From assembly GCA_004366205.1 (NCBI GenBank), contig SIRW01000110.1, forward strand, positions 1-64,000: a DNA stretch of 64,000 bases. Reading direction: 5' to 3'. Below the pieces are notes generated by a model. The model made no database searches. It was given only the letters and a program-made list of their open reading frames with translations, and was not told where the DNA came from. Shown here piece by piece: positions 33,867 to 43,828 of the stretch. Numbering within the stretch: position 1 is the stretch's first letter; each line of letters begins with the position of its first letter. The stretch comes from Actinomycetota bacterium. Lineage in GTDB: Bacteria; Actinomycetota; Acidimicrobiia; Acidimicrobiales; CADCSY01. A program made the position numbers and the translations under genes.

Positions 33867-34928
33867 ATGAGCGCGGAGGGGACCGAGCACGCGACGGGAT
33901 CCGGGGTGGAGGGCATCGACGATGCGCGGGTGACCGCCTGGTTCGCCGAGCACGTGCCGGGCGTCGAGCCGCCGCTGGCCTACGAGCTCATCGCCGGTGG
34001 CCACTCGAACCTCACCTTCCGGGTCACCGACCAGGCCGGCGGCGCCTGGGTGCTGCGCCGCCCGCCGCTCCGCCAGGTGCTGGCCACCGCCCATGACATG
34101 GGCCGCGAGCACCGCATCATCTCGGCGCTGGGGCCCACACCGGTTCCCGTGCCCCCCGCGGTCGGCTACTGCGACGATCCCGACGTGAACGGCGCGCCCT
34201 TCTACGTGATGGCCTTCGTCGACGGCCACGTGCTGCGGGACGCCGCCAGCGCCGAGCGCCTGCTCGACGAGGACCAGCGCCGGGCCGCCGGTCTCGGGTT
34301 GGTCGACGTGCTCGCCGACATCCACGCCGTCGACCCCGACGCCGTCGGCCTGGGCGACCTGGGCCGCAAGGAGGGCTACATCGCCCGGCAGCTCAAGCGC
34401 TGGCACGGGCAGTTCCAGCAGTCGAAGACCCGCGAGCTGCCCGTGATCGACGAGGTCCACGACCACCTCGCCGCCACGATCCCCGAGCAGGGGCCCGCGA
34501 CGATCGTCCACGGCGACTACCGCCTCGACAACACCATGCTCGGCGACGACGGGCGGGTGGTGGCCGTGCTCGACTGGGAGATCTGCACGCTCGGCGACCC
34601 CCTCGCCGACGTCGGGCTGCTGATGGTCTACTGGACCGAGCCCGACGACGAGGGCGCGGCGCTCTTGACCGCGCCCACGGCCCTGCCGGGCTTCCCCCGC
34701 CGCCGGGAGCTGCTCGACCGCTACGCCGAGCGGTCGGGCCGCGACCTCGGCGCCATCGACTTCTACACCGCGTTCGGCTACTGGAAGCTGGCGTGCATCG
34801 TCGAGGGCGTCTACGCCCGCTACGTGGGGGGCGCCATGGGCTCGGGCCGCGACGGGTTCGAGGCGTTCGGCCAGCAGGTCGTGCGCCTCGCCGAGCAGGC
34901 CCGGGCCGCGGCCGAGCGCATCGGCTGA
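33867..34928 (+). CDS. APH-family phosphotransferase (ACAD10-like kinase domain)
   Basis: A 353-residue protein-kinase-like phosphotransferase. Visible residues include AGGHSNLTFRV (nucleotide loop), WVLRRPP, the Brenner motif IVHGDYRLDN near residue 214 and the metal-binding VLDWEICTLGDPLADVG. In actinobacteria this subgroup is related to the N-terminal kinase domain of ACAD10/11, which phosphorylates hydroxyacyl-CoAs; it is usually misnamed aminoglycoside phosphotransferase. The catalytic set is complete; the substrate is not known, and antibiotic resistance should not be assumed. The PAC2 gene follows after two bases. Confidence 0.88.
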   Translation: MSAEGTEHATGSGVEGIDDARVTAWFAEHVPGVEPPLAYELIAGGHSNLTFRVTDQAGGAWVLRRPPLRQVLATAHDMGREHRIISALGPTPVPVPPAVGYCDDPDVNGAPFYVMAFVDGHVLRDAASAERLLDEDQRRAAGLGLVDVLADIHAVDPDAVGLGDLGRKEGYIARQLKRWHGQFQQSKTRELPVIDEVHDHLAATIPEQGPATIVHGDYRLDNTMLGDDGRVVAVLDWEICTLGDPLADVGLLMVYWTEPDDEGAALLTAPTALPGFPRRRELLDRYAERSGRDLGAIDFYTAFGYWKLACIVEGVYARYVGGAMGSGRDGFEAFGQQVVRLAEQARAAAERIG

Positions 34929-34930
34929 CC

Positions 34931-35791
34931 ATGGCCCCGGACCTGTTCGAGCTGGTCGAACGGCCCCGGTTGGTCGATCCCGCCCTCGTCGTCGCCCTCG
35001 ACGGCTGGGTCGACGCCGGCGCGGCGTCCGCCACCGCCCTCGCCACGCTCCTCGACGCCATCGGTCCGCTCTCGACGGTGGCGATCTTCGACGCCGACGC
35101 CCTCGTGGACCACCGGTCGCGCCGGCCGATCCTGCACCTCGTGGAGGGGGTCAGCGCCGGGCTGAGCTGGCCGACGATCGAGCTGCGCCGGGGGCGCGAC
35201 GCCGACGGGCGCGACGCCCTCGTGCTGCTCGGCGCCGAACCCGACTACCGCTGGCAGGCGTTCAGCCGGGCGGTCGCCGAGCTGGCCTCGGACCTCGGGG
35301 CCACGCTCGCCGTCGGCTTCGGGGCGTACCCCGCCCCGGTGCCCCACACCCGCCCCTCCCTGCTCGCGGTCACCGCCTCCGACGACGCCCTGGCGGCCCG
35401 GGCCGGCCAGGTCCGGGGCACGCTCGACGTGCCCGCCGGCGCGTCGGCGGCCGTGGAGCGGGCCTTCGCCGATGCGGGGCTCGCCGCCGTCGGCCTGTGG
35501 GCGCAGGTGCCGCACTACGCCTCGGCCATGCCCTACCCGGCGGCCGCCCTCGCCCTCCTCGACGGGCTCGCGGCGCTCACGGGGCTCACCGTCGAGCGCG
35601 GCGCCCTGCGGGAGGCGGCGAGCGCGACCCGCGCCCAGATCGACGAGCTCATCGCCCGCAGCGACGAGCACACGCAGCTCGTCGCCCAGCTCGAGGCCCG
35701 CTTCGACGCCGACGCCGCCCCCACCGGCCTGCCGTCGGGTGACGAGCTGGCCGCCGAGCTCGAGCGCTACCTGCGCGAGCGCGAGCAGTGA
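34931..35791 (+). CDS. PAC2 family protein
   Basis: A 286-residue protein of the PAC2 (proteasome assembly chaperone 2-like) family. ALVVALDGWVDAGAASATALATLL near the N-terminus, the acidic FDADALVDHRSRRP, GAEPDYRWQAFSRAV, and GAYPAPVPHTRP are characteristic of the actinobacterial group. Function in bacteria is not established. The C-terminal about 60 residues are charged and helical. ATG two bases after the upstream stop, so it is coupled to the kinase-like gene and precedes the LLM oxidoreductase, forming a three-gene operon. Confidence 0.87.
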   Translation: MAPDLFELVERPRLVDPALVVALDGWVDAGAASATALATLLDAIGPLSTVAIFDADALVDHRSRRPILHLVEGVSAGLSWPTIELRRGRDADGRDALVLLGAEPDYRWQAFSRAVAELASDLGATLAVGFGAYPAPVPHTRPSLLAVTASDDALAARAGQVRGTLDVPAGASAAVERAFADAGLAAVGLWAQVPHYASAMPYPAAALALLDGLAALTGLTVERGALREAASATRAQIDELIARSDEHTQLVAQLEARFDADAAPTGLPSGDELAAELERYLREREQ

Positions 35792-35810
35792 CCACACCAG
35801 GAGGAGCGCC

Positions 35811-36821
35811 ATGAAGATCGACGGGGGCCTGCCCACCGAGCTCACCGCCACCGCCGCCGCGGCCCGCGACGCCGAAGCGGCCGGCTACGACGGGCTCTGG
35901 ACGGCCGAGACCAGCCACGACCCGTTCCTGCCCCACGTGCTCGCCGCCGAGCACACCGAACGGGTCGAGCTCGGCACGGGCATCGCCGTGGCCTTCGCCC
36001 GCAACCCCATGCTGCTCGCCAACATCGCCTACGACCTGCAGGCGTACTCCGGCGGGCGCTTCATCCTCGGCCTGGGCTCGCAGATCAAGCCGCACATCAC
36101 CAAGCGCTTCTCGATGGAGTGGTCGAAGCCCGCCGCCCGCATGCGCGAGCTGATCCTCGCGGTCCGCGCCATCTGGGCGGCGTGGAACGAGGGCACAAGG
36201 CTCGACTTCCGCGGCGACTTCTACACCCACACCCTCATGACCCCGTTCTTCGACCCGGGGCCCAACCCCTACGGCGACGCCCGCATCCACCTCGCGGCGG
36301 TGGGTGAGCGGATGACCGAGGTGGCGGGCGAGGTCGCCGACGGGCTCCTCGTCCACGCCTTCACCACCGAGACCTACCTGCGGGAGGTCACGATCCCCGC
36401 CCTCGAGCGTGGGCTCGCCAAGGCCGGTCGCTCCCGCGCTGACGTCGAGATCTCAGGCCCGGCGTTCATCGTCACCGGCACCACCGAGGAGGAGATGGCG
36501 GCCTCGGCCAAGGGGGTCCGCCAGCAGATCGCGTTCTACGGCTCCACGCCCGCGTACCGGCCCGTGCTCGAGCGTCACGGCTGGGGCGATCTGCAGGACG
36601 AGCTGAACCGCCTCTCGAAGCAGGGCGAGTGGGCGGCGATGGGCGAGCTCATCGACGACGACGCCCTCGAGGCCTTCGCCATCGTGGCCGAGCCCGAGCA
36701 GATCGCCCCGAAGCTGAAGGCGCGCTACGGCGACGTCGTCGACCGCATCAGCTTCTACGCCCCCTACCGCAGCGACCCCGAGCGCTGGGCCGCCGTCCTC
36801 GAGGCCATCAAGGCGGTCTAG
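35811..36821 (+). CDS. LLM-class F420-dependent oxidoreductase
   Basis: A 336-residue luciferase-like monooxygenase TIM-barrel enzyme, likely using F420 (TIGR03617-type). Features: AAGYDGLWTAETSHDPFLPHVLAAEHT near residue 23, LGTGIAVAFARNPM, LGLGSQIKPHITKRFSM, and HLAAVGERMTEVAGEVADGLLVH. Reaction unknown: oxidation or reduction of a small molecule. The ATG has a near-perfect AGGAGGAG-like site at correct distance, so expression is probably strong or independent of upstream translation. No F420 biosynthetic gene is in the window. Confidence 0.88.
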   Translation: MKIDGGLPTELTATAAAARDAEAAGYDGLWTAETSHDPFLPHVLAAEHTERVELGTGIAVAFARNPMLLANIAYDLQAYSGGRFILGLGSQIKPHITKRFSMEWSKPAARMRELILAVRAIWAAWNEGTRLDFRGDFYTHTLMTPFFDPGPNPYGDARIHLAAVGERMTEVAGEVADGLLVHAFTTETYLREVTIPALERGLAKAGRSRADVEISGPAFIVTGTTEEEMAASAKGVRQQIAFYGSTPAYRPVLERHGWGDLQDELNRLSKQGEWAAMGELIDDDALEAFAIVAEPEQIAPKLKARYGDVVDRISFYAPYRSDPERWAAVLEAIKAV

Positions 36822-36920
36822 CCCGACGGTACGTTCCGTGCGCGGACCGCTTCGCTCCGTCATACTGGTGCAATCGGGACAGACCAGCAGGACCCGCATC
36901 GTCGCCCGGCGCCCGGCCCG

Positions 36921-38483
36921 GTGCTCGTCGTCGACGACGACGCCGCCGTCCGGCGCCTGATCGCCCACGCCCTCACCGCTGCGGGGGTCGAGGTCCTCGA
37001 GGCCGCCGACGCCGAGCAGGCCCTCCGCCTCCTGGCCGTGGCCGAGGTCGGGGCCGTGGTGCTCGACCAGCGCCTGCCGGGCATGAGCGGGCGCGACCTG
37101 CTGGCCCGCATCCGGGCCGAGGACGGCGCGCTCCCCGTGCTCCTCGTGACCGGCGACGTCGACGTGGCCGACCGGGTCGGCGGACTCGACGCCGGGGCCG
37201 ACGACTACGTCACCAAGCCCTTCGAGCCCGACGAGCTCGTCGCCCGGGTCATGGCCCGGCTGCGGAGCGGCGCCGTGTGGCGGGCGGTCGTCGACACCCA
37301 CCTGCGGGAGCGGGCGGTGCTGACCGAGGCCCTGGGCGCGGTCGACCCCGGCGCCGCACCCGAGGCGATCGCCGCCACGATCTGCACCGAGCTGCTCCGA
37401 CTCCCGGCCGTGCGCGGCGCGGCCATCGTCGCGTTCCGAGGCGAGGGCCTGGCGGTCACGGCGGCGGCCAGCGGGATCGTGCCCTGGGGCTTGAGCCCGG
37501 GCGGCGTGCTCCCGATGACCCTGGCCACCTACCTCGGCGAGCGCGCCGCCCTGGGCCCCTGGCTCGAGCGTCCCCCGGCCGTGGCCGCCGGGCCGCTCGC
37601 GCCGCCTGCGGCCTGCGCGCCGCTCGAGCAGGCGGGCGTCACCGCCGGCCTGCTCGTGCTGGCGACGGCCGCGGGCCAGCGCGGCGACCACGCGGCCCAG
37701 GGCGTGCTCGCCGCCGCCATCGACGTGGGACACGTGGTCGCCGTGCTGCTGCGGCCCGCCCTCACGCCGGGCGACCAGGCGCCCGAGCGCCGGGCGGCCC
37801 TGCGCGCCATCGCCGCCGAGGGCCGCTTCACGCCCGTGTTCCAGCCGGTGCTTCGCCTCCAGGACCTCGACGTCGTGGGCTTCGAGGCGCTCAGCCGCTT
37901 CGCCGACGGCACCGAGCCGGCCACGGTCTTCGCCGAGGCGGCGGCGCTGGGCGTGGGCGTGGAGATCGAGCTCGCCACGCTCGAAGCCGCCCTCGACGCC
38001 GCCGCCGACCTGCCGGCCGGCGCGTGGCTGAGTTGCAACGTCTCGCCGGCGCTCGTGCTCGCCGGGACCGTGCTGCCCTCGGCGCTGGCTCGGGGCGGGC
38101 CCGACCGCCGCCTGGTCATCGAGCTGACCGAGCACGACCGCGTCGACGACTACGGCGCGCTGCGCGCCGCGCTCGAGCCGCTCCGGCCCCGGGTCGGCCT
38201 GTCGGTCGACGACGCCGGGTCGGGCTTCGCCAGCCTGCACCACGTGCTCGCCCTCGGGCCCGACTTCGTGAAGCTCGACCGCAGCTGGGTGCAGGGCGTC
38301 GAGCACGATCCCGCCCGGCAGGCCCTCATCGCCGGGCTCGGCCACTTCGCGGTCCAGACCGGCAGCCGCCTCATCGCCGAGGGCATCGAGACCGACTCGC
38401 AGCTCGAGGTCCTCCGCCAGCTCGACGCCGAGCTGGGCCAGGGCTTCCTGCTCGGCCAGCCCGCCCCCGCGAGCGCACCGTGA
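36921..38483 (+). CDS. REC-(GAF-like)-EAL c-di-GMP phosphodiesterase
   Basis: A 520-residue signalling protein. Receiver domain at about 1-118 (VVDDD, phosphoacceptor D in VVLDQRLPG, K in YVTKPFEP), an Ala-rich GAF-like middle (about 140-270), and an EAL domain (about 285-515). EAL residues needed for catalysis are all visible: FEALSRF near 320, NVSP, the ELTEHD Glu, DDAGSGFA near 431, FVKLD, AEGIET and GQGFLLGQP. It is probably an active phosphodiesterase gated by phosphorylation. No GGDEF domain. GTG 36921 is the conservative start; an in-frame ATC at 36873 follows a CATACT box by six bases and may be the real one. Confidence 0.88.
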   Translation: MLVVDDDAAVRRLIAHALTAAGVEVLEAADAEQALRLLAVAEVGAVVLDQRLPGMSGRDLLARIRAEDGALPVLLVTGDVDVADRVGGLDAGADDYVTKPFEPDELVARVMARLRSGAVWRAVVDTHLRERAVLTEALGAVDPGAAPEAIAATICTELLRLPAVRGAAIVAFRGEGLAVTAAASGIVPWGLSPGGVLPMTLATYLGERAALGPWLERPPAVAAGPLAPPAACAPLEQAGVTAGLLVLATAAGQRGDHAAQGVLAAAIDVGHVVAVLLRPALTPGDQAPERRAALRAIAAEGRFTPVFQPVLRLQDLDVVGFEALSRFADGTEPATVFAEAAALGVGVEIELATLEAALDAAADLPAGAWLSCNVSPALVLAGTVLPSALARGGPDRRLVIELTEHDRVDDYGALRAALEPLRPRVGLSVDDAGSGFASLHHVLALGPDFVKLDRSWVQGVEHDPARQALIAGLGHFAVQTGSRLIAEGIETDSQLEVLRQLDAELGQGFLLGQPAPASAP

Positions 38484-38494
38484 CGACCGGCACG

Positions 38495-38511
38495 TGTTAC
38501 CGTAGGTAACA
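38495..38511. promoter_or_regulatory. Palindromic operator overlapping TetR start
   Basis: TGTTACC-N3-GGTAACA, a perfect 17-bp palindrome ending on the A of the ATG. A -10-like TACCGT (38498-38503) lies inside it, seven bases before the ATG. The protein would therefore repress its own, probably leaderless, transcript. Confidence 0.65.
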
Positions 38512-39185
38512 TGACTCGCAGCCGCACCCGGGCACGGGATCGGGAGGGCACCCGCCCGCACCTCGACCGGCGCCTCGACCGCGAGGCACGCCGCCAGGCC
38601 CTCCTCGACGCCGCCGTGGTGACGATCCGGCGGGAAGGGGCGTCCGCGTCGATGGAGTCGATCGCCGCCGAGGGCGGGGTCACCAAGCCGATCCTGTACC
38701 GGCACTTCGGCGACCGCGACGGGCTGGTGCGGGCCGTCGCCGAGCACTTCGCCACCGCCCTGTTCCAGGAGCTGCGCGGCGCCCTGGGCCGGTCGAGCGA
38801 GCCGCGTGAGCTGCTCTCGGCCACCATCGACGCCTACCTGGCCTTCGTCGAGCGCGACCCCGACATCTACCGCTTCCTGGTCAGCCAGGTGGCGGGCGCC
38901 CACGCGCCCGACCCCGACGAGCTGAGCGGGTTCGTGCGGCGCATCGCCGCCGAGATCACGCTGGTCATCGGCGAGCAGCTGCGCGCCCGGGGGCTCGACT
39001 CCGGGCCGGCCGAGCCCTGGGCGTACGGGCTGGTGGGCATGGTGCAGCTGGCCGGCGACTGGTGGCTCGAACGGCGGACGATGCCGCGCCAGCGCCTCGT
39101 CGACTACCTCACGACGCTGCTCTGGGAGGGTCTGGGCGCCATGACCAGGGCCGGGCGCCCCCCGGCGGGGCCTACAGCCGGCTGA
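38511..39185 (+). CDS. TetR family transcriptional regulator
   Basis: A 224-residue repressor. N-terminal HTH (RRQALLDAAVVTIRREGASASMESIAAEGGVTKPILYRHFGDRDGLVRAVAEHF, about 27-80) and an all-helical ligand domain with a C-terminal amphipathic helix (WAYGLVGMVQLAGDWWLERRTMPRQRLVDYLTTLLW). A palindrome at its own start suggests autoregulation. Its 3' end overlaps by 14 bp the convergent fatty acyl-AMP ligase gene, making an acyl-CoA or fatty-acid ligand plausible, as for many TetR regulators beside such enzymes; not proven. Confidence 0.88.
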   Translation: MTRSRTRARDREGTRPHLDRRLDREARRQALLDAAVVTIRREGASASMESIAAEGGVTKPILYRHFGDRDGLVRAVAEHFATALFQELRGALGRSSEPRELLSATIDAYLAFVERDPDIYRFLVSQVAGAHAPDPDELSGFVRRIAAEITLVIGEQLRARGLDSGPAEPWAYGLVGMVQLAGDWWLERRTMPRQRLVDYLTTLLWEGLGAMTRAGRPPAGPTAG

Positions 39186-40815
39186 GCTCGGCCTCGAGGT
39201 ACCGCGACCGGCACAGCGAGCGCTGGAGCTTGCCCGAGGACGTCTTGGGCAGGCTGCCGGGCTCGACGAGCACGACGTCGGCGGCCGGCAGGCCCACGGC
39301 CTCCCGCACCCGCTCGGTGACGAGCTTGGTGACGAGGGTCGGGTCGTCGGACTTGGACTCGGCCACGACCACCAGCGACTCGCGGCCCTTGGTGTTCTCC
39401 ACACCGAAGGCGATGACGTTGCCGGCCCGCACCCCCTCGATGCTCGAGACGGCCCGTTCCACGTCCTCGGGGAACACGTTGCGGCCCCCGACGATGATCA
39501 CGTCCTTGATGCGGCCGCAGACCACCAGCTCGCCCTCCACGAGGTAGCCCAGGTCGCCGGTGCGCAACCAGCCGTCGTGGAAGGCGTCGGCGGTGGCGTC
39601 GGGCCGCTTGTAGTAGCCCGGCGTGACCGACGTGCCCCGGATCTCGAGCTCGCCCACCTCGCGCTCGCGCATGGGCTCGCCGCTGTCGACGTCGACGATG
39701 CGGATCTCGAGGCCGGGCAGCGCGGTGCCGAGCCGGGCGAAGCGGCGGGTGCCCTCGCTGGCCGGGTCGGCGGGCGCCGCGTAGCGGTCGGTCTCGAGGA
39801 CCCGGCGGTCGACGGCGTCGACCCTCATGCCCGTCATGGGCTCGGGGAACGTCACGCCGAGCGTCGCTTCGGCCATCCCGAAGGCGCAGAACACCGAGCG
39901 GGGGTCGAGGCCGTGGCGGGCGCCCGCCTCGCAGAACGCCTCGACGGTGTCGGGGTCGACGGGCTCGGCGCCGTTGAGCCCGATCCGCCAGCGGGACAGA
40001 TCGAGGCCATCCATGCGTCGCAGGGCCCGGGTGGCGAGCACGTAGGAGAAGTTGGGGCCGGCGGTGGCCGTCCCACCGAAGTCCGACATCCACTGCATCC
40101 ACCGGGCGGGTGAGGAGAGGAAGTCCTGCGGGGCGGCGAGCACCAGGTCGGTGCCGGTGGCCATCGGCAGGGTCAACAGGCCGATCAGGCCCATGTCGTG
40201 GTACAGCGGCAGCCACGAGACCGCCACGTCCTCCTCCACGTCGAGGTGGGCCGCCTCGGCGATGGCGTCGAGGTTGGCGCACAGCACCCGGTGCGGGAGC
40301 ATCACGCCCTTGGGGTCGGCGGTCGAGCCGCTCGTGAACTGCAGCACGGCGAGGGCGTCGGGATCCTCGGCCGGGCGCTCGTAGGCGCCGGTGTCGCCGC
40401 CGAGCAGGTCGGCCAGCAGCACCATGGGCGGGTCGCCCGGGGCCGGCTCGATGAACGGGGCGAGGTCGGGGTCGACCACGACGACGTCGGCGTCGGCGTT
40501 GCGGACGCGGGCACGGGTCTGGGCCACGAACTCCTCGATCGAGCCCAGCCGCATCGGCAGCGGGAGCAGCACGGCGGTGGCGCCTGCCAGCCACGTGGCC
40601 TGGATGGCCGTGACGAGCGGCCGGGTGGTGGGGCCGAGGATGGCGACGTGGTCGCCGGGGGCGATCCCGCGGGCCTGCAGGACGGCGGCCATGGCCTGCG
40701 CCTCCTCGTGCAGGCGCCCCCACGCCACGGGTTGGGGCTCGCCCGACCCCACGAAGGTGATCGTCCCGCCGGGGCGCCCGGCGGCGCGCTCGATCCTCGA
40801 GAGAAGCGTCGACAT
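39172..40815 (-). CDS. Fatty acyl-AMP ligase-like ANL enzyme
   Basis: A 547-residue adenylate-forming enzyme. The phosphate loop [16 protein letters not shown], the [13 protein letters not shown] segment (typical of FadD32-type fatty acyl-AMP ligases), [10 protein letters not shown], and the late [20 protein letters not shown] and [10 protein letters not shown] with catalytic Lys are present. The HDMG segment and the lack of a close acyl-CoA pocket signature favour acyl-AMP formation for transfer to a carrier protein, but no polyketide synthase is nearby; a CoA ligase cannot be excluded. GGAAGGTG precedes the ATG. Confidence 0.86.
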   Translation of the reverse strand: MSTLLSRIERAAGRPGGTITFVGSGEPQPVAWGRLHEEAQAMAAVLQARGIAPGDHVAILGPTTRPLVTAIQATWLAGATAVLLPLPMRLGSIEEFVAQTRARVRNADADVVVVDPDLAPFIEPAPGDPPMVLLADLLGGDTGAYERPAEDPDALAVLQFTSGSTADPKGVMLPHRVLCANLDAIAEAAHLDVEEDVAVSWLPLYHDMGLIGLLTLPMATGTDLVLAAPQDFLSSPARWMQWMSDFGGTATAGPNFSYVLATRALRRMDGLDLSRWRIGLNGAEPVDPDTVEAFCEAGARHGLDPRSVFCAFGMAEATLGVTFPEPMTGMRVDAVDRRVLETDRYAAPADPASEGTRRFARLGTALPGLEIRIVDVDSGEPMREREVGELEIRGTSVTPGYYKRPDATADAFHDGWLRTGDLGYLVEGELVVCGRIKDVIIVGGRNVFPEDVERAVSSIEGVRAGNVIAFGVENTKGRESLVVVAESKSDDPTLVTKLVTERVREAVGLPAADVVLVEPGSLPKTSSGKLQRSLCRSRYLEAELSRL

Positions 40816-40878
40816 GCACCTTCCGACCTACCCCGCACCGCGTGGGTTACCCACTCGGGTCGCCCGGCCGGCGGCCGG

Positions 40879-40884
40879 TACGCT
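40879..40884 (+). promoter_or_regulatory. -10 element of leuS
   Basis: TACGCT, seven bases before the ATG, the same hexamer as at rpsT. No ribosome-binding site; leaderless pattern. Confidence 0.45.
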
Positions 40885-40891
40885 CCGGGAC

Positions 40892-43816
40892 ATGTCGGAG
40901 CAGACCGCCGCCCCGGACACCCCGCCGCACCGCTACACCGCCGCGCTCGCCGGCGAGATCGAGGACCGCTGGCGGGCGCACTGGGACGAGCAGGGAACGT
41001 TCCACACGCCCAACCCCACCGGCGCGCTGGCCGACGGGTTCGAAGCGGTCAAGGACCGCCCGAAGCTGTACGTGCTGGACATGTTCCCCTACCCCAGCGG
41101 GGTCGGGCTGCACGTGGGGCACCCCCTCGGGTTCATCGGCACCGACGTGTGGGCCCGGTTCATGCGCATGCGGGGCCACAACGTGCTGCACACGATGGGC
41201 TACGACGCCTTCGGCCTTCCCGCCGAGCAGTTCGCCGTCGAGACCGGCCAGCACCCCCGGGTCACCACCGAGGCCAACATCGCCACCATGGGCCGCCAGC
41301 TGCACCGGCTGGGGCTGGCGCACGACCCCCGCCGCAGCGTGGCGACCACCGACGTGGCCTACGTGCGGTGGACGCAGTGGATCTTCCTGCAGATCTTCAA
41401 CAGCTTCTACGACCCCGAGGCCGACCGGGCCCGGCCGATCAGCGAGCTGATCGCCGAGCTCGAGTCCGGCGCCCGCGAGCCCGCCGGTGACGCCAACCCC
41501 GGCGGGCGGCCCTGGGCGGAGCTGTCGGAGCTCGACCGCCGGCGGGTGGTCGACTCCTACCGCCTGGCCTACCGGCACGAGGCCCCGGTGAACTGGTGCC
41601 CGGCGCTCGGGACCGTCCTGGCGAACGAGGAGGTCACCGCCGACGGCCGCTCGGAGCGCGGGAACCACCCCGTCTACAAGCGACCGCTGACGCAGTGGAT
41701 GCTGCGGATCACGGCCTACGCCGAGCGGCTGCTGGCCGACCTGGACCTGCTGGACTGGACCGACTCGATCAAGCTGATGCAGCGCAACTGGATCGGGCGC
41801 AGCGAGGGCGCCCGGGTGCGGTTCCCGGTCGCGGGCCACGACGCCGCCGTCGAGGTGTTCACCACGCGGCCCGACACGCTGTTCGGCGCCACCTACATGG
41901 TGCTGGCCCCCGAGCACCCGCTGGTCGACCGCGTCACGGCCGCGGCCTGGCCCGACGGCACGCCCGACGCCTGGAGGGGCGGCGCCGCCACCCCGGCCGA
42001 CGCGGTGGCGGCGTACCGGCGGGCGGCCTCCACCAAGAGCGACGTCGAGCGCCAGGTCGAGACCCGCGAGAAGACCGGGGTGTTCACCGGTGCGTACTGC
42101 GTGAACCCCACGAACGGGCAGGAGATCCCCGTCTTCATCGCCGACTACGTGCTGATGGGCTACGGCACCGGGGCCATCATGGCCGTGCCCGCCCACGACC
42201 AGCGGGACTTCGAGTTCGCCCAGGCGTTCGGCCTGCCGATCCCCGTCGTGGTGCAGCCGCCGGCGGCGTGGCTGGCCGAGCGAGGCGTGGATGCCAGCAC
42301 CCCGGGCGAGCGCTGGCCCGAGGCCTACAGCGGCGAGGGCGTCGGCACGGGCTCCGCCAACGCCGAGGTCACCCTCGACGGGCTGGCCACCCCTGAGGCC
42401 AAGCAGGCCATCACCCGCTGGCTCGAGGCCAGCGGCCACGGGGCCGGCACCGTCACCTACCGCCTGCGCGACTGGCTGTTCAGCCGGCAGCGCTACTGGG
42501 GCGAGCCCTTCCCGATCGTCTACGACGAGACCGGCCTGCCCGTCGCCCTGCCCGAGGACCAGCTGCCCGTCGAGCTGCCCGAGATCGACGACTACGCCCC
42601 CCGGGTCGTGGCCGACGACGACGAGGCCCTCCCCGAGCCGCCGCTCGGCCGGGCCACCGACTGGGCCGAGGTCACGCTCGACCTGGGGGACGGCCCGAAG
42701 CGCTACCGGCGGGAGCTGAACACCATGCCCCAGTGGGCGGGGTCGTGCTGGTACTACCTGCGCTACCTGGACCCCACCAACGACGAGGCGCTGGTCGACC
42801 CCGAGATCGAGCGCTACTGGATGTGCGGCACCCGCCCCGACGGCACCCCCGCCGCCGGCGGCGTCGACCTGTACGTCGGCGGGGTCGAGCACGCCGTGCT
42901 GCACCTGCTCTACGCCCGGTTCTGGCACAAGGTGCTGTACGACCTGGGCCACGTCTCCACGCCCGAGCCCTTCCAGCGCCTCTACAACCAGGGCTACATC
43001 CTCGCCGCCGCCTACCGCGACGAGCGGGGCGTGTACGTGCCGGCGGAGGAGGTCGAGGAGACCGAACACGGCTTCAGCTACCAGGGCCGGCCGGTCACCC
43101 GCGAGTACGGCAAGATGGGCAAGAGCCTGAAGAACGCGGTGGCGCCCGACGACATCATCGCCGACTACGGGGCTGACACCCTGCGGCTCTACGAGATGGC
43201 GATGGGCCCGCTCGACACCGACCGGCCCTGGAACACCCAGGACATCGTGGGCGTTTACCGGTTCCTCCAGCGGGTGTGGCGCAACCTGGTCGACGAGCAC
43301 ACCGGCGCGTCCCGGGTGACGGACGAGCCCGCCGGCGAGGGGACCCGCCGGGTGCTGCACCGGACCATCGCCGCCGTCACCGCCGACATGGCCGCCCTGG
43401 AGCTCAACACCGCGGTCGCCCGGTTGATCGAGCTGAACAACCACCTGACCAAGCTGGTGGCCGGCGCCGGCTCGACCCCCCGAGAGGTGGCCGAGCCGCT
43501 CGTGCTCATGCTGGCGCCGCTGGCGCCCCACGTCGCCGAGGAGCTGTGGCACCGCCTCGGCCACACCCAGTCGCTGGCCTACGAGCCCTGGCCCGAGCAC
43601 GACCCCGCCCTCCTGGTCGAGCACGAGGTGGAGCTGCCGGTGCAGGTCGACGGCAAGGTCCGCTCGAAGGTGCGGGTGGCCGCCGACGCCGGCGAGGCGG
43701 CCGTGGAGGCCGCGGCGCGGGCCGACGACCGGGTGGCGGCCCTGCTCGAGGGCCGCCAGGTCCGCCGCGTCGTGGTGGTGCCCGGCCGCCTGGTGAACAT
43801 CGTCACCGGCGGCTGA
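40892..43816 (+). CDS. leuS: Leucyl-tRNA synthetase
   Basis: A 974-residue class I synthetase that charges tRNA-Leu. HIGH motif as HVGH in [16 protein letters not shown] near residue 75, editing domain CP1 with [19 protein letters not shown], and KMSKS as KMGKS in [12 protein letters not shown] near 750. The anticodon-binding and C-terminal domains (VDGKVRSKV) follow. Full length. The ATG is chosen from conservation; a longer upstream frame is shadow of the acyl-AMP ligase gene. Confidence 0.97.
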   Translation: MSEQTAAPDTPPHRYTAALAGEIEDRWRAHWDEQGTFHTPNPTGALADGFEAVKDRPKLYVLDMFPYPSGVGLHVGHPLGFIGTDVWARFMRMRGHNVLHTMGYDAFGLPAEQFAVETGQHPRVTTEANIATMGRQLHRLGLAHDPRRSVATTDVAYVRWTQWIFLQIFNSFYDPEADRARPISELIAELESGAREPAGDANPGGRPWAELSELDRRRVVDSYRLAYRHEAPVNWCPALGTVLANEEVTADGRSERGNHPVYKRPLTQWMLRITAYAERLLADLDLLDWTDSIKLMQRNWIGRSEGARVRFPVAGHDAAVEVFTTRPDTLFGATYMVLAPEHPLVDRVTAAAWPDGTPDAWRGGAATPADAVAAYRRAASTKSDVERQVETREKTGVFTGAYCVNPTNGQEIPVFIADYVLMGYGTGAIMAVPAHDQRDFEFAQAFGLPIPVVVQPPAAWLAERGVDASTPGERWPEAYSGEGVGTGSANAEVTLDGLATPEAKQAITRWLEASGHGAGTVTYRLRDWLFSRQRYWGEPFPIVYDETGLPVALPEDQLPVELPEIDDYAPRVVADDDEALPEPPLGRATDWAEVTLDLGDGPKRYRRELNTMPQWAGSCWYYLRYLDPTNDEALVDPEIERYWMCGTRPDGTPAAGGVDLYVGGVEHAVLHLLYARFWHKVLYDLGHVSTPEPFQRLYNQGYILAAAYRDERGVYVPAEEVEETEHGFSYQGRPVTREYGKMGKSLKNAVAPDDIIADYGADTLRLYEMAMGPLDTDRPWNTQDIVGVYRFLQRVWRNLVDEHTGASRVTDEPAGEGTRRVLHRTIAAVTADMAALELNTAVARLIELNNHLTKLVAGAGSTPREVAEPLVLMLAPLAPHVAEELWHRLGHTQSLAYEPWPEHDPALLVEHEVELPVQVDGKVRSKVRVAADAGEAAVEAAARADDRVAALLEGRQVRRVVVVPGRLVNIVTGG

Positions 43817-43828
43817 GTTCGCGCTCGG

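Noticed and set aside
33867-34928. Aminoglycoside resistance gene
   Set aside because: The APH fold is present, but the sequence belongs to the ACAD10-like phosphotransferases common in actinobacteria and sits with PAC2 and LLM genes, not a resistance context.
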